A model generated the notes under the pieces. It was not told where the DNA came from. It searched no databases and was given only the letters and a program-made list of their open reading frames with translations. Source: Massilia sp. UBA2604 (GTDB lineage Bacteria; Pseudomonadota; Gammaproteobacteria; Burkholderiales; Burkholderiaceae_D). From it: a stretch of DNA of 32,677 nt. Position 1 is the stretch's first letter; the number at the start of each line of letters is the position of its first letter. Made by a program: the position numbers and the translations under genes. The stretch is taken from contig DDKG01000053.1 of assembly GCA_002339265.1 (NCBI GenBank), forward strand, positions 1 to 32,677, given 5' to 3'. Below are positions 1 through 8,916 of this stretch, piece by piece.

Positions 1-16
1 GCAGGCCAAGCGCGCC

Positions 17-1075
17 ATGCCCGCCACCGCTGCGGGCGCCCAGACCCTGCGCCTGATGCAGCCGCAAGACGCTGCGCGCTGGGACGCTTTCGTCCGCGCC
101 TGCCCTACTGCCACCTTCTTCCACCTGTCGGGCTGGCAGAAAGTCATCGAGCAGTCGTTCGGGATCAAGACCTGGTTCTATTACGTGGAGCAGGACGGCC
201 AGATCCAGGGCGTGCTGCCGCTGGCCGAGATCAAGAGCCGGCTGTTCGGCCACTCGCTGGGCGCGATGCCGTTCTGCGTGTACGGCGGCGTGGCGGCGGT
301 CGACGACGGCGCGCGCCTGTTGCTGGACGAAGCCGCCGACGCTTTGGCGAAGCAGCTCGGTGTGGGCCACCTGGAATACCGCGGCATGCACCGCGCCCAT
401 CCGGGCAACGCTTCCTGGCATACCAAGGAACTGTACGTCACCTTCCGCAAGGAGATCACGGGCGACGACGAGACCAATATGAACGCCATCCCGCGCAAGC
501 AGCGCGCGATGGTGCGCAAGGGGATCAAGCTGGGCCTGAAAGGCGTGGTCGAGGACAACGTCGACCGCATGTTCGAGGCCTACGCCACCAGCGTGCTGCG
601 CCTGGGCACCCCGGTGTTCCCGAAAAAATACTTCGCCCTGCTGCAGCAGACCTTCGGCGACGAGTGCGAGGTGCGCACCATCCTCACCGAAGACGATCGC
701 CTGGTCGGGTCGGTGCTGTCGTTCTACTGGCGCGACGAAGTGGTGCCGTATTACGGCGGGGGCACCGACCTGGCGCGCAGCGTGGCCGGCAACGACTTCA
801 TGTACTGGAACCTGATGCAGGCCGCGGCCGCGCGCGGCTGCCGCCTGTTCGACTTCGGCCGCAGCAAGCTGGGCACCGGCGCCTACGACTTCAAGAAGAA
901 CTGGGGCTTCGTGGCCGAGCCGCTGCCGTACGAATACAAACTGTACGCATCGACTGCGCTGCCGGACAACAATCCGCTGAACCCGAAGTACCAGTTGTTC
1001 ATCAAGATGTGGAAGAAGCTGCCGCTGCCGGTGGCGAACTTCCTCGGTCCCTACATCGTGCGCAACCTGGGGTAA
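17..1075 (+). CDS. FemAB-like acyltransferase, XrtA/PEP-CTERM system-associated
   Basis: The 352-residue product matches my knowledge of the FemAB-like family that travels with exosortase A (TIGR03019 type): an N-terminal segment with RWDAFV and ATFFH, then the central SRLFGHS and FCVYGG stretch, and a GNAT-fold C-terminal half with PYYGGG and FDFGRSK. FemAB proteins transfer aminoacyl or acyl groups to an amine; the acceptor in XrtA systems is not established. It is cytoplasmic, with no signal peptide. It is the first gene of a run that continues with only 4 nt to the next start. The frame stays open to the left edge of the window, so a start upstream of the ATG at 17 cannot be excluded. An ATG at 56 overlaps a TGA in another frame, but it would remove the start of the conserved N-terminus. 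The family call is strong; the substrate is unknown. Confidence 0.9.
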   Translation: MPATAAGAQTLRLMQPQDAARWDAFVRACPTATFFHLSGWQKVIEQSFGIKTWFYYVEQDGQIQGVLPLAEIKSRLFGHSLGAMPFCVYGGVAAVDDGARLLLDEAADALAKQLGVGHLEYRGMHRAHPGNASWHTKELYVTFRKEITGDDETNMNAIPRKQRAMVRKGIKLGLKGVVEDNVDRMFEAYATSVLRLGTPVFPKKYFALLQQTFGDECEVRTILTEDDRLVGSVLSFYWRDEVVPYYGGGTDLARSVAGNDFMYWNLMQAAAARGCRLFDFGRSKLGTGAYDFKKNWGFVAEPLPYEYKLYASTALPDNNPLNPKYQLFIKMWKKLPLPVANFLGPYIVRNLG

Positions 1076-1079
1076 TGCC

Positions 1080-2273
1080 GTGCAAGACCTGCTGCTGCTG
1101 ATCCACCGCATCCCCTACCCGCCCAACAAGGGCGACAAGATCCGCTCGTACAACCTGCTCAAGCACCTGGCGCGCGACTACCGGGTGCACCTGGCCACTT
1201 TCGTCGACGACGCCGGCGACTGGCAGCACGTGCCCACGGTCGAGGCGATGTGCGCCAGCAGCCATTTCGCGGCCCTGAATCCCATGCTGGCGCGCGTGCG
1301 CAGCTTGGGGGCGCTGGTCAGGAACCGCTCGCTGTCGCTGGACTACTACCAGGACGCCGGCATGGCGCGCTGGGTCGAACAGACCGTGGCCGCGCACGGC
1401 ATCAAGCGGGTGATGGTGTTCTCGTCGCCGATGGCGCAATACGTCGACGGCCTGCGCGACGCGCGCCGCGTGATCGACTTCTGCGACGTCGATTCCGATA
1501 AATGGCGCCAGTACGCCGACAAGAAATCCTGGCCCATGAGCTGGCTGTACCGCCACGAGGCGCGCCAGTTGCTGCGCTACGAGCGGCAGGTGGCCAGCCA
1601 GTACGACGCCTCGCTGTTCGTGTCCAAGCCCGAGGCCGACCTGTTTCGCCAGCTGGCGCCCGAGAGCGTGGCGCGCATCGGCCACTTCAGCAACGGCGTC
1701 GACACCGATTACTTCTCGCCCGGGCACGACCTGGCCAACCCATATGCGGCGGGCGAAAAGGCGCTGGTGTTCACCGGCGCCATGGACTACTGGCCCAACG
1801 TCGACGCCGTGCAGTGGTTCTGCGACGACGTGTTCCCGGCCCTGCGCGTCCAGGATCCGGCGCTGCGCTTCTACATCGTCGGCTCGCGCCCGAACCCGCA
1901 GGTCCAGGCCCTGGGCCAGCTGCCGGGCGTGACCGTGACCGGCACCGTGCCCGACGTGCGTCCCTACATCCGCCACGCCACGCTGGCGGTGGCGCCGCTG
2001 CGCATCGCGCGCGGCATCCAGAACAAGGTGCTCGAGGCGATGGCCATGGGCACGCCGACCGTGGTCTCGCCGCAGGCGCTGGAAGGCATCGACGCTGCGC
2101 CCGACCAGGAGCTGGCGGTGGCCGACGGCGCCCCGGCCTGGATCGGGACGCTGAAGGGGCTCCTGGCCCGCGACAACCGGGAGATGGGCCGCGCCGCACG
2201 GGCGCGGGTCGAACATCATTACAGCTGGCCGAGCAACCTGGCCTGCATCGAGGAGCGACTGGAATGCTCGTGA
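1080..2273 (+). CDS. GT4 glycosyltransferase, exosortase A-associated (TIGR03087 type)
   Basis: A 397-residue retaining GT-B glycosyltransferase. The N-terminus has the RIPYPPNKGDKIRSYN motif typical of the TIGR03087 family, followed by a central FSNGVDTDYF acceptor/donor hinge and the C-terminal donor-site stretch RIARGIQNKVLEAMAMGTP, where the E of KVLEA matches the GT4 nucleotide-sugar glutamate. It should add one sugar to a lipid-linked repeat on the cytoplasmic face of the inner membrane; the sugar is not predictable. Translation most likely starts at GTG 1080, four nt after the upstream TAA. An ATG at 1075 is in the wrong frame. The last 10 nt overlap the start of the exosortase gene, which suggests translational coupling. 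Confidence 0.92.
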   Translation: MQDLLLLIHRIPYPPNKGDKIRSYNLLKHLARDYRVHLATFVDDAGDWQHVPTVEAMCASSHFAALNPMLARVRSLGALVRNRSLSLDYYQDAGMARWVEQTVAAHGIKRVMVFSSPMAQYVDGLRDARRVIDFCDVDSDKWRQYADKKSWPMSWLYRHEARQLLRYERQVASQYDASLFVSKPEADLFRQLAPESVARIGHFSNGVDTDYFSPGHDLANPYAAGEKALVFTGAMDYWPNVDAVQWFCDDVFPALRVQDPALRFYIVGSRPNPQVQALGQLPGVTVTGTVPDVRPYIRHATLAVAPLRIARGIQNKVLEAMAMGTPTVVSPQALEGIDAAPDQELAVADGAPAWIGTLKGLLARDNREMGRAARARVEHHYSWPSNLACIEERLECS

Positions 2274-3844
2274 ACCCACCCAAGGACCTGGCCGGCGCCA
2301 CGCCGCATGCCGCCACCGCGCCGCTGGCGCCCGCGAGCGCGATGCTGATCGCGCTGGCGCTGCTGGCGCCGTTCTTCCTCTACCTCGGCACCGCCGGGTC
2401 GCTGGTCGCGATCTGGAACAGTTCCGAAACCTTCGCCCACGGCTACGCCATCCTGCCGATCAGCCTGTGGCTGATCTGGCGCCGCCGCGCCGTCTTCAAT
2501 GCGATCCCGGCCCGGCCCTGGGCCCCGGCCCTGCTGCTGCTGGCCATGCTGGGCGCCGGCTGGCTGCTGGCGCGCATGGGTGAGGTGCAGGTGGTGATGC
2601 AGTACGCCTTCGTGTCGATGTTCCCGGTGATCGCGCTGGCCATGCTGGGCCCGCGCCTGGCGGGGGCGCTGGCTTTTCCTCTCCTGTTCCTGCTGCTGGC
2701 CGTCCCGTTCGGCGAAGTCTTCGTCGGCCCGCTGATCAATCTCACCGCCGACTTCACGGTATGGGCGGTGCAGGCCACCGGCATCCCGGTGCTGCGCAAC
2801 GGCACCCGCTTCGAACTGCCGACCGGCTCCTGGTCGGTGGTGGAAGCCTGCAGCGGCGTGCGCTACCTGATTTCCTCGTTCACCCTTGGCTGCCTGTACG
2901 CCTACCTGACCTACCGCTCGACGGCGAAGCGCCTGTTGTTCGTGGCGGTCTCGATCGTGGTGCCGATCATCGCCAATGGCCTGCGCGCCTACATGATCGT
3001 GATGATCGGCCACCTGTCGGGCATGGAACTGGCCACCGGCGTCGACCACCTGATCTATGGCTGGGTGTTCTTCGGCCTGGTCATGCTCCTGATGTTCTGG
3101 GTCGGCAGCTTCTGGCGCGACGACGACGAGCCGGCGGCCGCCATCCCCGCCGCCGCTGCCCCATCCGCCGGCCTCGCACCTGCTTCGGCTTCGGCTTCCA
3201 CGGGCCGCATGGCCGCGATGTGCGCCGCCGTGGTGGCGCTCACCGCCCTGTGGCCAGGCTTCGCGCGCTACAACGACGCCGCCAACCTCAATCCGCAGCC
3301 GGTCCAGCTGTCCTCGGTGGCGGTGAGCTGGCCGCAGGTGGCGCCGTTCTCCGACTGGACCCCGCGCTGGGTCAACCCGGATGCGACCTACCGCGCCACC
3401 TTCCGCAACAGCGAAAGCATGCCGCCGGTCGCGCTCGACGTCATGTACTATCGCAACCAGCGCAACGGCAAGGCCCTGATCAGCTCCGTCAACACCCTGG
3501 CGACCTCGGACGACGCCTGGCATGCGGTCGGCGGCGCGATGCGCAGCGAAACCCTGGACGGCAAGCCGCTGACCTTGCGCGAGACACGCCTGAACGGGCC
3601 GACCGGCCAGATCCTGGTATGGCAGTGGATGTCGATCGACGGCCACCTGACCGCCAACAACTACGTCGGCAAGCTGCTGCAGGCCCAGGCCAAGCTGCGC
3701 TTCCGCGGCGACGACGGCGCCGTGGTGCTGCTGTCGGCGCCGGTGCGCGACAATCCGGAAGCCGCGCGCGCCGCCCTGCGCGCCTTCATGGCGGGCCAGG
3801 GCCAGGCGGTCACGCGCGCGCTGGAACATGCGCGCACCCATTGA
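2264..3844 (+). CDS. xrtA: exosortase A fused to an EpsI domain
   Basis: A 526-residue integral membrane protein. Residues about 25-285 are the multi-span exosortase core with the cysteine/arginine/histidine triad visible as Cys196 in EACSGVRY, Arg241 in NGLRAYM and His262 in GVDHLIYGW. The acidic DDDE and alanine-rich linker near 286-310 is followed by one further membrane segment and an extracytoplasmic EpsI domain (about 330-526, with VALDVMYYRNQRNGK and the region around QILVWQWM). Exosortase A is proposed to cleave PEP-CTERM proteins and attach the product to an extracellular acceptor; EpsI is linked to exopolysaccharide export. The ATG at 2264 is chosen because the exosortase N-terminus begins there and ATGCTCGTGA overlaps the previous stop; the frame is open further upstream, but only as antisense-like arginine-rich sequence. 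The fusion is a known arrangement in betaproteobacteria. Confidence 0.95.
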   Translation: MLVNPPKDLAGATPHAATAPLAPASAMLIALALLAPFFLYLGTAGSLVAIWNSSETFAHGYAILPISLWLIWRRRAVFNAIPARPWAPALLLLAMLGAGWLLARMGEVQVVMQYAFVSMFPVIALAMLGPRLAGALAFPLLFLLLAVPFGEVFVGPLINLTADFTVWAVQATGIPVLRNGTRFELPTGSWSVVEACSGVRYLISSFTLGCLYAYLTYRSTAKRLLFVAVSIVVPIIANGLRAYMIVMIGHLSGMELATGVDHLIYGWVFFGLVMLLMFWVGSFWRDDDEPAAAIPAAAAPSAGLAPASASASTGRMAAMCAAVVALTALWPGFARYNDAANLNPQPVQLSSVAVSWPQVAPFSDWTPRWVNPDATYRATFRNSESMPPVALDVMYYRNQRNGKALISSVNTLATSDDAWHAVGGAMRSETLDGKPLTLRETRLNGPTGQILVWQWMSIDGHLTANNYVGKLLQAQAKLRFRGDDGAVVLLSAPVRDNPEAARAALRAFMAGQGQAVTRALEHARTH

Positions 3845-3855
3845 CAGGCGGCGCG

Positions 3856-5040
3856 ATGCATAGCGAGCTGTCCGTCCTGAGCGCCCAGCGGCCCCTGGTC
3901 GTGCACCTGGTCTATTCGCTCGACGTGGGCGGCCTAGAGACCCTGCTGATCGACTGCATCAACCGCCTGCCGCCCGAGAAATACCGGCATGCGGTCGTGT
4001 GCCTGACGCGTTACTCGGATTTTGCGAAGCGCATCACCCAGCCCGGGGTCGAGCTGTTCGCCCTGAACAAGCCGCCCGGCAACGGCGTGAAGGTGCACCG
4101 CGACTTCTGGAAGCTGATGCGGCGCCTGCGTCCGGCCGTCCTGCACACCTACAACCTGGCGGCGATGGAGTTCTGCTTCACCGCGACCGTGGCCGGGGTG
4201 CCGGTGCGGATCCATGCCGAGCATGGCCGCGACGCCTCCGACCCGCAGGGCCTGAACCCGAAACACAACTTCCTGCGTCGCCGCCTGGCCCCTTTCATCG
4301 ACCGCTATATCCCGGTGTCCGATGACTTGCAGCGCTGGCTGGACAAGGTGGTCGGGATTCCAACCGCGAAGAACCACCTGATCAAGAACGGCGTCGACAC
4401 CGAGCGCTTCAAGCCGCGCGCGGATGCGGTCACCGCCGCGCCATGGGCGCCGGGCGACATCGTGATCGGCGCCGTGGCGCGGGTGCAGGACGTCAAGAAC
4501 CACCGCAGCCTGGTCGCTGCGTTCGCGCTGCTGCGCGAGCGCCTGCCGGCCCTGCGCGCGCGCCTGCGCCTGTCGATCGTCGGCGACGGCCCGCTGCTGG
4601 GCGCGATCCGCGAACAGGTGGCGCAAGCCGGCCTGGAAGATGCGGTCTGGCTGCCCGGCGCGCGCGCCGACGTGGCCGAGCTGCTACACGGCTTCGACGT
4701 CTTCGCCCTGCCCTCGCTGGCCGAGGGTACGCCGGTGTCGCTGCTGGAAGCGATGGCTTGCGGGCTGCCGTCGGTGTGCTCGAACGTCGGCGGCATCCCG
4801 GAAGTGATCGACGATGGCGTGCACGGCCTGCTGGCGCCGGTCGAGGTGGAGGCCCTGGCGGACGCACTGGCGCGCTACGTGCAGGACCCGGCGCTGATGG
4901 CGTGCCACGGCGCCGCCGCGCGCGCGCGCATCGAAGAACGCTACAGCATGGACGCCATGCTGCGCGCCTACATGGCGCTGTACGACGGCCTGGTCGCGCG
5001 CAAGGCGCCGGCCCGGCTGCATCAATCCCTGAATACCTGA
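3856..5040 (+). CDS. GT4 glycosyltransferase, exosortase A-associated (TIGR03088 type)
   Basis: A 394-residue GT-B/GT4 enzyme. The N-terminal domain opens with VVHLVYSLDVGGLETLL, as in TIGR03088 proteins, and contains HAEHGRDASDPQG. The C-terminal domain has IGAVARVQDVKNH and the donor-site SLAEGTPVSLLEAMACGLP, which gives the two GT4 glutamates seven residues apart. It follows exosortase A after 11 nt and lies 31 nt before the amidotransferase, so it is in the same operon. The role is probably transfer of one sugar of the exopolysaccharide repeat unit at the cytoplasmic membrane face. The ATG at 3856 gives a normal N-terminus; the frame is open upstream only as a shadow of xrtA. The donor sugar is unknown. 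Confidence 0.92.
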   Translation: MHSELSVLSAQRPLVVHLVYSLDVGGLETLLIDCINRLPPEKYRHAVVCLTRYSDFAKRITQPGVELFALNKPPGNGVKVHRDFWKLMRRLRPAVLHTYNLAAMEFCFTATVAGVPVRIHAEHGRDASDPQGLNPKHNFLRRRLAPFIDRYIPVSDDLQRWLDKVVGIPTAKNHLIKNGVDTERFKPRADAVTAAPWAPGDIVIGAVARVQDVKNHRSLVAAFALLRERLPALRARLRLSIVGDGPLLGAIREQVAQAGLEDAVWLPGARADVAELLHGFDVFALPSLAEGTPVSLLEAMACGLPSVCSNVGGIPEVIDDGVHGLLAPVEVEALADALARYVQDPALMACHGAAARARIEERYSMDAMLRAYMALYDGLVARKAPARLHQSLNT

Positions 5041-5071
5041 ACCATCCACCTTAAGCAGGAAGTGAACGAGC

Positions 5072-6967
5072 ATGTGCGGAATCGTCGGCATTTTTGATAC
5101 CCAGGGAACACGCGAGATCGACCGCGCGGCGCTGGGCCGCATGAACGAGAGCCAGCACCACCGGGGCCCGGACGAAGGCGAGCTGTATCTGGAAACGGCG
5201 CTCGGCATGGGCCACCGCCGGCTGTCCGTGATCGACCTGGCCAGCGGCCAGCAGCCGATCCGCAACGCTGCGGGCGACGTGGTGATGGTGTTCAACGGCG
5301 AGATCTACAATTACCGCGAGCTGCGCGACGAGTTGGTCGCGCTCGGCTTCGCCTTCCGCACGAAATCGGACACCGAGGTGCTGCTGCACGCCTACCAGGC
5401 CTGGGGCCAGGACTGCCTGCAGCGCCTGCGCGGCATGTTCGCCTTCGCCATCTGGGACCGGAAACTGCAGACGCTGTTCCTGGCGCGCGACCACCTGGGC
5501 GTCAAGCCGATGTTCTACGCGCTGCTGCCGAACGGCCTGTTCGTGTTCGGCTCCGAGCTGAAATCGATCATGACCCACCCCGAACTGTCGCGCAAGCTCA
5601 ATCCGCGCGCGGTCGAGGATTACTTCGCTTTCGGCTACGTGCCGGAACCGCAGACCATCTTCCACGGCGCCTTCAAGCTGGCGCCAGGCCACCGCATCAC
5701 GCTACGCGTAGGCGATGCGGCGGTGAAGCCGGAGCAGTACTGGGACATCCCGTTCCAGCGCGGCCCGCAGCGCCCGATGCAGGAAATCGAGCAGGAACTG
5801 ACGGCGCGCCTGCAGGAATGCGTGCAGAGCCAGATGGTGGCCGACGTGCCGCTGGGCGCCTTCCTGTCGGGCGGCGTCGATTCGAGCGCGGTGGTGGCGA
5901 TGATGGCGCAGCAGAATCCCGACTCGGTCGTGACCTGCTCGATCGGCTTCGACGACCCGGAATACGACGAATCGAAGTATGCGAATGAAGTGGCCACGCG
6001 CTACCGCACAACCCACCACGCCCAGATCGTGGACAAGGACGACTACGGCCTGATCGACACCCTGGGCCGGCTGTACGACGAGCCCTTCGCCGACAGCTCG
6101 GCGATTCCGACCTACCGCGTGTGCCAGCTGGCGCGCAAGCACGTCACGGTGTCGCTGTCGGGCGACGGCGGCGACGAGAGCTTTGCCGGCTACCGCCGCT
6201 ACCGCTTCGCGATGGCCGAGCAGCGCGTGCGCGACAAGGTGCCGTCCAGCTTGAGGAAGCCGGTGTTCGGCACGCTGGGCAGGCTGTATCCGAAGGCCGA
6301 CTGGGCGCCGCGCATGTTCCGCGCCAAGACCACCTTCGAGGCGCTGGCGCGCGACACGGTCGAGGGCTACTTCCACGGCGTGTCGCGCATGCCGGACCGG
6401 ATCCGGGCCCAGTTGTTCTCGGATGGCTTCAAGCGCGAGCTGCAGGGCTACGAGGCGATCCAGGTGTTCCACGAACACGCCGCCAACGCGCCGACCGACG
6501 ATCCGCTGTCGCTGATCCAGTACCTCGACTTCAAGACCTGGCTGCCGGGCGACATCCTGACCAAGGTCGACCGCGCCAGCATGGCGCACTCGCTCGAGGT
6601 GCGGGTGCCGCTGCTGGACCATACCTTCGTCGAATGGGCCTCGACCCTGCCGCCCGACATCAAGCTGGGCGGCGGCGAAGGCAAGTACATCTTCAAGAAA
6701 TCGCTCGAGCCCTTCCTCTCGCACGACGTGCTGTACCGCGCCAAGAAGGGTTTTTCGATTCCGCTGGCGGCCTGGCTGCGCGGACCGTTGCGCGAGAAGC
6801 TGCGCGCGGCGGCGCTGTCGCCTCTGCTGCTCGACACCGGCATGTTCAACGAGCGCTTCCTGCGCGAGATGGTCGAGCAGCATATCGCCGGCAGCAAGGA
6901 CTACAGCACCCCGCTGTGGTCGGTGCTGATGTTCGAAACCTTCCTGCGGGTCAGCGCCGACGCATGA
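5072..6967 (+). CDS. AsnB-like glutamine amidotransferase, XrtA/PEP-CTERM system-associated
   Basis: A 631-residue class II amidotransferase with the asparagine synthetase B layout. Met-Cys2-Gly-Ile begins the N-terminal nucleophile glutaminase domain, with the RGPDEGE and NGEIYNYREL motifs. The ATP-binding synthetase domain has the PP-loop SGGVDSS at residues 266-272, and later SLSGDGGDESFAGYRRY and KVDRASMAHSLEVRVPLLD. This is the TIGR03108 type that co-occurs with exosortase A. It should use glutamine nitrogen and ATP to amidate a carboxylate, perhaps on a uronic acid or aminoacyl group, but the acceptor is not known. An AGGA sequence at 5057-5060 precedes the ATG by 11 nt. It is the last gene of the first + strand operon. 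Confidence 0.93.
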   Translation: MCGIVGIFDTQGTREIDRAALGRMNESQHHRGPDEGELYLETALGMGHRRLSVIDLASGQQPIRNAAGDVVMVFNGEIYNYRELRDELVALGFAFRTKSDTEVLLHAYQAWGQDCLQRLRGMFAFAIWDRKLQTLFLARDHLGVKPMFYALLPNGLFVFGSELKSIMTHPELSRKLNPRAVEDYFAFGYVPEPQTIFHGAFKLAPGHRITLRVGDAAVKPEQYWDIPFQRGPQRPMQEIEQELTARLQECVQSQMVADVPLGAFLSGGVDSSAVVAMMAQQNPDSVVTCSIGFDDPEYDESKYANEVATRYRTTHHAQIVDKDDYGLIDTLGRLYDEPFADSSAIPTYRVCQLARKHVTVSLSGDGGDESFAGYRRYRFAMAEQRVRDKVPSSLRKPVFGTLGRLYPKADWAPRMFRAKTTFEALARDTVEGYFHGVSRMPDRIRAQLFSDGFKRELQGYEAIQVFHEHAANAPTDDPLSLIQYLDFKTWLPGDILTKVDRASMAHSLEVRVPLLDHTFVEWASTLPPDIKLGGGEGKYIFKKSLEPFLSHDVLYRAKKGFSIPLAAWLRGPLREKLRAAALSPLLLDTGMFNERFLREMVEQHIAGSKDYSTPLWSVLMFETFLRVSADA

Positions 6968-6973
6968 AAAAAT

Positions 6974-6997
6974 CCCGGGGCCTGTGAAGGCCCCGGG
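6974..6997 (-). terminator. intrinsic terminator for the ugd operon
   Basis: A perfect 9-bp stem (6974-6982 with 6989-6997, CCCGGGGCC against GGCCCCGGG) encloses a 6-nt loop. Read on the minus strand it is followed at once by ATTTTTT, a good U-tract, so it should terminate the leftward operon that ends at 7020. On the plus strand only TTCGT follows, so termination of the amidotransferase operon would be weaker. Confidence 0.85.
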
Positions 6998-7019
6998 TTC
7001 GTCACATTCGCCCGAGGGC

Positions 7020-7910
7020 TCAGCCCTGACGCGCGCCGCGCGTCAGGCGATTCAGATACCACTGGGCCATCGAGACATAGCGCTTGCGCCACTGGCGCAA
7101 CCAGACCCTGGGCGGCTTGATCGGATGCCACAGCAGGTCCTTCTCGCGCCCCGGGCGCAGGCGGATGTTGAGCGTGCCGAAGCTGCCGTTCTTGGCGAAG
7201 CCGTCGTTGACCACGCCGGTGTAGCGCTTGTTGCGGTCTTCCTCGGCCACGAACTCGCCGTTGCCTCCGAAGTCGACCACGCGCATGCCGCCATGCTTGA
7301 GGATGGTGGCCCAGGCGTTCTCGCTGTGGGCGGTCCAGCCGTCACGGTAATAGCGGTCGATCAGGTCGAGGGCCGCGCCGCTGATGCGGAAGAAGGTCAG
7401 GAACACCAGCCAGCTGTCGGCCGGCTTGAGGTCCATGCCTGGCGCGCGCAGCATCGCGGAATACGTCCATTCCTCTTCGCCGCGCGCCAGGTGGGCGGCC
7501 AGCAGGTCGCCCTCGCGATCGGCCAGTCCGGCGAACAGCTCATGCAACTCGCCCGAGTAGTCGACGTCGTCCTCGACCACCCAGTACTCGGCGAATTGCG
7601 GCTGCGCGCGCCGGAACAGCAGCGGCGGCAGGTCGCAATTGCCGGGGATGAGCTTGAACGGGCGCGCGGCGCCCTTGGCCGGATAGCCGAGGGTGTCGAT
7701 GGCGTCCGGACCATACACGTGGTGTTCGATCTCGACGCCGTCGAGCACCACCTTGCGCACCTCGGTCTTCGCATTCGGCGTATACGAGATGGCGGCGAAT
7801 CGGCATTGCGGCCCAAGGCGCAGGAAAGCGGCGCGGAAGCGCAGCAGGCGCTTCTTTACTGCAACCGGGTCGGTGGTCTGGAACAGCAGGATCTGCGGCT
7901 GGTCGGTCAT
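7020..7910 (-). CDS. unrecognised glycosyltransferase-like protein (DxD-type)
   Basis: A 296-residue soluble protein without signal peptide or membrane segment. I do not recognise a named family with certainty. The acidic stretch VVEDDVDYSG at 111-120 resembles the metal-binding DxD region of GT-A glycosyltransferases and is reminiscent of DUF3405-like proteins. Other likely conserved points are PFKLIPGNCDLPPLL (85-99), a tryptophan/tyrosine-rich middle and HSENAWATILKHGG near the C-terminus. It is the last gene of the ugd - epimerase operon, 10 nt after the epimerase, with a G-run (minus-strand GGGGGGG) as ribosome site. The context suggests that it uses a UDP-uronic acid or modifies the uronate-containing glycan. 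That function is an inference. Confidence 0.6.
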   Translation of the reverse strand: MTDQPQILLFQTTDPVAVKKRLLRFRAAFLRLGPQCRFAAISYTPNAKTEVRKVVLDGVEIEHHVYGPDAIDTLGYPAKGAARPFKLIPGNCDLPPLLFRRAQPQFAEYWVVEDDVDYSGELHELFAGLADREGDLLAAHLARGEEEWTYSAMLRAPGMDLKPADSWLVFLTFFRISGAALDLIDRYYRDGWTAHSENAWATILKHGGMRVVDFGGNGEFVAEEDRNKRYTGVVNDGFAKNGSFGTLNIRLRPGREKDLLWHPIKPPRVWLRQWRKRYVSMAQWYLNRLTRGARQG

Positions 7911-7920
7911 GCGCCCCCCC

Positions 7921-8916
7921 TCATGTGCGGCTTGGCGCCCAGTCGCGATACCAGGCCCAGAAGTTGGCCAGGCCGGTGGCCAGCGGCGTGGTCGGCGCGA
8001 AGTCGACCCAGGCCTTGAGCTTGTCGATCGAGGCGTGCGTCGCCGGCACGTCGCCCGGCTGCATCGGCAGGAATTCCTTGCGCGCCTCGATGCCCATCGC
8101 GCCTTCCAGCGTCTGGATGAAGTCGAGCACCCGCACCGGATTGTGGTTGCCGATGTTGAACACGGTGTGCGCGGCGCGCGTTTCCGTTGCCGGTGTCGGC
8201 TTGAACAGCAGCCGCACCACGCCTTCGACGATGTCGTCGATATAGGTGAAATCGCGTGTCAGCAGGCCTTCGGCGAACACGGGAATGGTGGCGCCACGCG
8301 CCATCTTCTCGGCGAAGCTGAAATAGGCCATGTCCGGACGGCCCCAGGGACCGTAGACCGTGAAGAAGCGCAGGCCGGTGGCCGGCAGCTTGAACAGGTG
8401 GCTGTACGAGTGCGCCATCAGCTCGTTCGACTTCTTGGTGGCGGCGTATAGCGACACCGGGGCGTCGACCTGGTCGTCCTCGCTGAACGGGACCTTGGCA
8501 TTGGCGCCGTACACGCTGCTGCTGCTGGCGTACAGCAGGTGTTCGATCCGGCCGTGACGGCAGGCTTCGAGGATGTTGCCGAAGCCGACCAGGTTCGACT
8601 GCACATAGGCGGCCGGGTTCTCGAGCGAGTAGCGCACCCCGGCCTGGGCCGCCAGATGCACCACCAGGGTCGGCTTTTCACGTTCGAACAGCGCATTCAC
8701 TTGCGCCGCGTCGCTGAGCTCCACCGTGTGGCAGGGCACGCCGGCGGGCGCCAGCAGCGCCGCCACCCGGTCATGCTTCAGGCGCGGATCGTAGTAGTCG
8801 TTGAAATTGTCGCAACCGGCCACCTGGTGGCCCATGGCCGCCAGGCGCGCCGCCACGAAGCTGCCGACGAATCCGGCGGCGCCCGTGACCAGGATGCGGT
8901 GGGGGCCCGCAATCAT
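7921..8916 (-). CDS. UDP-glucuronate 4-epimerase (NAD-dependent, extended SDR)
   Basis: A 331-residue extended short-chain dehydrogenase. The Rossmann motif TGAAGFVG lies at 11-18, NFNDYYDPRLK at 38-48, SSSVYG at 132-137, and the catalytic pair is Tyr157-x3-Lys161 (YAATK). The stretch VYGPWGRPDMAYFSF is a hallmark of UDP-GlcA 4-epimerases and separates this enzyme from GalE and from the dehydratases. It should convert UDP-glucuronate to UDP-galacturonate in the cytoplasm. The neighbouring upstream gene makes UDP-glucuronate, and the two genes overlap by one base (TGATG on the minus strand), so the pair is a two-step pathway under coupled translation. Confidence 0.92.
   Translation of the reverse strand: MIAGPHRILVTGAAGFVGSFVAARLAAMGHQVAGCDNFNDYYDPRLKHDRVAALLAPAGVPCHTVELSDAAQVNALFEREKPTLVVHLAAQAGVRYSLENPAAYVQSNLVGFGNILEACRHGRIEHLLYASSSSVYGANAKVPFSEDDQVDAPVSLYAATKKSNELMAHSYSHLFKLPATGLRFFTVYGPWGRPDMAYFSFAEKMARGATIPVFAEGLLTRDFTYIDDIVEGVVRLLFKPTPATETRAAHTVFNIGNHNPVRVLDFIQTLEGAMGIEARKEFLPMQPGDVPATHASIDKLKAWVDFAPTTPLATGLANFWAWYRDWAPSRT

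Noticed and set aside
664..1101. Alternative frame ending near the start of the first glycosyltransferase (ATG at 1075)
   Set aside because: It is an out-of-frame shadow of the FemAB-like gene with arginine-rich composition.
1502..2263. An upstream extension of the exosortase frame by 254 codons
   Set aside because: The extension is arginine/alanine-rich and overlaps the glycosyltransferase gene in another frame; the exosortase N-terminus starts at 2264.
2219..3841. A long open frame on the minus strand opposite xrtA
   Set aside because: It reads histidine-, glutamine- and arginine-rich low-complexity sequence typical of antisense frames in GC-rich DNA, while the + strand encodes a full exosortase with its catalytic triad.
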